64,000 nt of DNA from the NCBI RefSeq assembly GCF_022484265.1, contig NZ_JAKVLR010000001.1:2480001-2544000 (forward strand), given 5' to 3'. Below, in pieces: positions 60,763-64,000 of this stretch; the first letter of the stretch is position 1, and the number at the start of each line of letters is the position of its first letter. A program made the position numbers and the translations under genes. The notes under the pieces are model-generated. The model was not told the origin of the DNA and did not search any database. It worked only from the letters and a program-made list of their open reading frames with translations. Source of the stretch: Companilactobacillus sp. (GTDB taxonomy: Bacteria > Bacillota > Bacilli > Lactobacillales > Lactobacillaceae).

Positions 60763-61778
60763 TTTTGAAAATTGAATTGGTCGACAATCAATACATAGAG
60801 ATTGAAGCTGACAAAATGGTGTATTTTACTGGAACTAATCGAAAAATGTTATGGCAAATTTATCGCAGCATATTTTATTATTTCAATAAAACACCGGCAT
60901 TATCGGCAAATATTTATGGCGAGAACAATATAGAACTATCGGTTGATGAGCTGCCGGTTTCAAAAAAGAATATTTCCTTCTTCTCCATCAATAACCGAGA
61001 ATCTTTGTACACGCAAATGACTTATAAGAAGGACACTTTATTATTCAAGGCACTGAATCAGGTTAGTGACGATTTTGAGATTAACCGACTTATAGATAAT
61101 ATAAATGATGAACAAATGAGAATCTCTTTATTGATCCAAAAACATCTGCAAAGTTATTCAGATAGTTTAACGATTGATTTAAGAGATGTTAATTATTTAG
61201 AGTTGATGAAAAGCCAAATGTTTTTAGGGTATGAAGAGAATTCTAATGAATATCCATTGGAATTTATGGATACTGATGACTTAGTAGATGAATTTTTAAA
61301 CTTATTGAAGAATCATTTAATGAACGCAACTGTTCCAACTTGGTTAGTTCTATCAAATTTGGATAGTTTTATTCCACGAAAAGCTAAGAGAGAGATCATG
61401 CGTGCTGTTAAACAATTTTCACATGATTATGATCTCTTGGTTATCTATTTAGGAGACACATTAAATTCTATTGATTTGGCAGCGGATGATATGGAAAAGG
61501 TGGTGATATGTGCTAAGGAATATCATCAATTATTACCATATGATCAGTTGATTAAATCTGTCTCAATGAGATATCCAAATGAATTCAAATATTCACCAGA
61601 CGATTTTATTAAATCAATGATGAGAGTGGTTCCAAATGCGGGAAGTGATCAAGAACTGTTTTTAAACTCAAAAGATTTGGTATTATTAAAGATAGTAAAT
61701 GAGCTTTTAAATTATGAGACGTCATATCATTTTCAAGATCAATTACTAACAGATGCAGAAGCCAATTTTTTGAAATAG
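60759..61778 (+). CDS. csn2: CRISPR-associated protein Csn2 (long form)
   Basis: Adaptation protein specific to type II-A. It binds DNA ends and works with Cas1-Cas2 and Cas9 in spacer acquisition in studied systems. Seen: 339 aa, starting MILKIELVDNQYIEIEADKM and KMLWQIYRSIFYYFNK, then a predicted alpha-helical region. The long size matches the S. thermophilus CRISPR1 Csn2 family (about 350 aa) rather than the short S. pyogenes form (about 220). The stop is only 22 bases before the first repeat. No separate transcription signal for the array is obvious. Confidence 0.88.
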   Translation: MILKIELVDNQYIEIEADKMVYFTGTNRKMLWQIYRSIFYYFNKTPALSANIYGENNIELSVDELPVSKKNISFFSINNRESLYTQMTYKKDTLLFKALNQVSDDFEINRLIDNINDEQMRISLLIQKHLQSYSDSLTIDLRDVNYLELMKSQMFLGYEENSNEYPLEFMDTDDLVDEFLNLLKNHLMNATVPTWLVLSNLDSFIPRKAKREIMRAVKQFSHDYDLLVIYLGDTLNSIDLAADDMEKVVICAKEYHQLLPYDQLIKSVSMRYPNEFKYSPDDFIKSMMRVVPNAGSDQELFLNSKDLVLLKIVNELLNYETSYHFQDQLLTDAEANFLK

Positions 61779-61800
61779 TGACGATTATTTTTAATTTGAG
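61779..61800 (+). promoter_or_regulatory. Short CRISPR leader with ATTTGAG anchor
   Basis: Only 22 bases lie between the csn2 stop and the first repeat. They end in ATTTGAG, which is the leader-anchoring sequence known from several type II-A loci and directs spacer integration. The rest of any leader must overlap the end of csn2. Confidence 0.75.
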
Positions 61801-61902
61801 GTTTTTGTACCCTTGAAGAATTAGTAATGATAAAACAAATGCTGAACAAGTGACTTTTGATAATTTGTTTTTGTACCCTTGAAGAATTAGTAATGATAAA
61901 AC

Positions 61903-62395
61903 TACATATTTTTCAACCTGGGGAGTAAGCAAGTTTTTGTACCCTTGAAGAATTAGTAATGATAAAACAAAAATCATTTTAGGTAGAATGCGATCATCGT
62001 TTTTGTACCCTTGAAGAATTAGTAATGATAAAACTTGCTGTGGCGATACGATTTTTAACGTTTTGTTTTTGTACCCTTGAAGAATTAGTAATGATAAAAC
62101 AAATAAAAAGGACATCCATCATTTTTATTTAGTTTTTGTACCCTTGAAGAATTAGTAATGATAAAACTATTGAGATTGATGGTAAGACAACTGGGCTGTT
62201 TTTGTACCCTTGAAGAATTAGTAATGATAAAACTTAGCTTCTATGCTGGACGTGGGGGGATCAGTTTTTGTACCCTTGAAGAATTAGTAATGATAAAACG
62301 GAAAAGAGACGTGCTGCAATTGCCAAATAGTTTTTGTACCCTTGAAGAATTAGTAATGATAAAACGGAAAAGAGACGTGCTGCAATTGCCAAATA
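61903..62395 (+). repeat. First copy of the duplicated spacer block
   Basis: Spacers 2 to 9, starting TACATATTTTTC and ending with two identical spacers beginning GGAAAAGAGACG. The same eight spacers in the same order, including the internal pair and the 31-base member, recur at 62960-63452. Confidence 0.95.
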
Positions 62396-62959
62396 GTTTT
62401 TGTACCCTTGAAGAATTAGTAATGATAAAACAAGCACAAAAGAGAGCATCGAAAAAATATAGTTTTTGTACCCTTGAAGAATTAGTAATGATAAAACAAA
62501 GGAGTTGGCACACAAGGAAATGCCACCGTTTTTGTACCCTTGAAGAATTAGTAATGATAAAACGCGGAGAAAGTCGACCACGACAACGACCAAGTTTTTG
62601 TACCCTTGAAGAATTAGTAATGATAAAACAGAAACTACCCGAGTCGATTCAAACCCGTCGTTTTTGTACCCTTGAAGAATTAGTAATGATAAAACAAGCA
62701 CCTGCACGCGATATTTTAAATGCGTGTTTTTGTACCCTTGAAGAATTAGTAATGATAAAACCGTTTTTGTCTTTCAATGTGTCGATGTCATGTTTTTGTA
62801 CCCTTGAAGAATTAGTAATGATAAAACAAGTCGATTCGAAAAAGATTTGCCAAACATGTTTTTGTACCCTTGAAGAATTAGTAATGATAAAACATCTTGT
62901 CGCTTGTTGTTCGGAGTGCCACAGTTTTTGTACCCTTGAAGAATTAGTAATGATAAAAC

Positions 62960-63452
62960 TACATATTTTTCAACCTGGGGAGTAAGCAAGTTTTTGTACC
63001 CTTGAAGAATTAGTAATGATAAAACAAAAATCATTTTAGGTAGAATGCGATCATCGTTTTTGTACCCTTGAAGAATTAGTAATGATAAAACTTGCTGTGG
63101 CGATACGATTTTTAACGTTTTGTTTTTGTACCCTTGAAGAATTAGTAATGATAAAACAAATAAAAAGGACATCCATCATTTTTATTTAGTTTTTGTACCC
63201 TTGAAGAATTAGTAATGATAAAACTATTGAGATTGATGGTAAGACAACTGGGCTGTTTTTGTACCCTTGAAGAATTAGTAATGATAAAACTTAGCTTCTA
63301 TGCTGGACGTGGGGGGATCAGTTTTTGTACCCTTGAAGAATTAGTAATGATAAAACGGAAAAGAGACGTGCTGCAATTGCCAAATAGTTTTTGTACCCTT
63401 GAAGAATTAGTAATGATAAAACGGAAAAGAGACGTGCTGCAATTGCCAAATA
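62960..63452 (+). repeat. Second copy of the duplicated spacer block
   Basis: Spacers 18 to 25, identical to spacers 2 to 9. It is preceded by a spacer starting ATCTTGTCGC (62894-62923), which recurs at 63886-63915 just before a spacer identical to the first of the block. That implies the start of a third copy at the window edge. Confidence 0.95.
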
Positions 63453-64000
63453 GTTTTTGTACCCTTGAAGAATTAGTAATGATAAAACTAATCGCCAACG
63501 AAGATTAATAAAACGGAAGTTTTTGTACCCTTGAAGAATTAGTAATGATAAAACTGCTACTAAAAATTCTAGTTTTGAATCGTTGTTTTTGTACCCTTGA
63601 AGAATTAGTAATGATAAAACGTGATTACAGAATCGCATTTTCAATCGCTTGTTTTTGTACCCTTGAAGAATTAGTAATGATAAAACCCAGGGTTCTTAGT
63701 ATCTGTTTTTGTAATAGTTTTTGTACCCTTGAAGAATTAGTAATGATAAAACGCAACAAGCCAACGGTTTTAGTTACTGACGGTTTTTGTACCCTTGAAG
63801 AATTAGTAATGATAAAACGTTATAGTACCGCAAGTATTGGGGGGGGTACGTTTTTGTACCCTTGAAGAATTAGTAATGATAAAACATCTTGTCGCTTGTT
63901 GTTCGGAGTGCCACAGTTTTTGTACCCTTGAAGAATTAGTAATGATAAAACTACATATTTTTCAACCTGGGGAGTAAGCAAGTTTTTGTACCCTTGAAGA

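Larger units (their letters stand above)
61801..64000 (+). CRISPR. Type II-A CRISPR array, truncated by the window end
   Basis: Repeats are 36 bases, beginning GTTTTTGTACCCTTGA and ending AGTAATGATAAAAC, and appear identical throughout. There are 33 complete repeats (first at 61801, last complete at 63916) and a partial repeat at 63982-64000. The 33 complete spacers are 30 bases, except three of 31 bases at 62101-62131, 63158-63188 and 63819-63849. The leader is at the csn2 side, so spacers near 61837 are newest. Only 22 spacers are distinct: a block of eight (61903-62395) recurs at 62960-63452. The array continues beyond the window. Confidence 0.98.

Noticed and set aside
62158..63865. Long open reading frames through the CRISPR array on both strands, encoding repeated peptides such as FCTLEELVMIK and LSLLILQGYKN.
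   Set aside because: The 66-base repeat-spacer period is a multiple of three, so the frame stays open by arithmetic. These are not proteins.
61801..64000. Self-targeting spacers within this window.
   Set aside because: I noticed no spacer match to the genes in this window, but a full search of 22 distinct spacers against both strands was not possible by eye.

Overview
The window reads as chromosomal DNA of a low-GC Gram-positive lactic acid bacterium of the family Lactobacillaceae. The evidence is gene content and order: rplM-rpsI behind an ECF transporter module, secE-nusG-rplK-rplA-rplJ-rplL, SRP RNA-dnaX-ybaB-recR-yaaL-tmk-yaaQ-holB-yabA-rsmI, and tsaB-rimI-tsaD, together with PepX, PepC and strong AGGAGG ribosome binding sites. 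A genus such as Companilactobacillus is possible but is only an inference. No rRNA, tRNA, insertion sequence or prophage gene was recognised.

Layout. 110-4289: ECF transporter core (ecfA1, ecfA2, ecfT), truA, then rplM-rpsI behind an L13 leader. 4290-4795: gene-free, with three imperfect repeat units. 4796-6750: a DsrE-like protein, an SRAP-domain protein and an oxidoreductase on the minus strand. 6960-12348: a complete operon for import and breakdown of 2-aminoethylphosphonate (phnD-phnC-phnE-phnE-phnX-phnW), preceded by motifs resembling PhoP boxes. 12459-25087: mixed accessory genes, namely DegV, an amino acid permease, a MarR regulator, a secreted M13 metallopeptidase, a DUF5067-like protein, a cation efflux protein, phosphoglycerate mutase, an Lrp/AsnC regulator, and an aspartase gene interrupted by an in-frame TAG. 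25155-32306 (minus strand): Kup, PepX, PepC, RpiA and a small acetyltransferase. 32430-40387: dut, radA, a PIN/TRAM protein, gltX, cysS, mrnC, rlmB and a sigma factor. 40482-43918: rpmG, secE, nusG and ribosomal protein genes, with L1-type and L10-type leader structures. 43989-55822: housekeeping genes for DNA replication and repair, tRNA modification (tadA and the t6A genes tsaB and tsaD), an acyl-ACP thioesterase, and a THF-riboswitch-controlled folate ECF S component (folT). FolT would use the EcfAT module at the start of the window.

55943-64000: a type II-A CRISPR-Cas system resembling the Streptococcus thermophilus CRISPR1 type. It has a compact Cas9 (1137 aa), a tracrRNA between cas9 and cas1 with its own candidate promoter across the cas9 stop codon, then cas1, cas2, a long-form csn2, and an array that starts only 22 bp after csn2 and runs off the window. 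The array has 33 complete repeats plus one partial repeat. It holds 33 complete spacers but only 22 distinct ones, because an eight-spacer block is present twice, one pair inside it is itself a duplicate, and a third copy appears to begin at the window edge. This array architecture, the tracrRNA arrangement, the phosphonate operon with its Pho-like boxes, and the paired L1-type leaders are the most interesting signals here.

All assignments are from reading the sequence. No database search was run.
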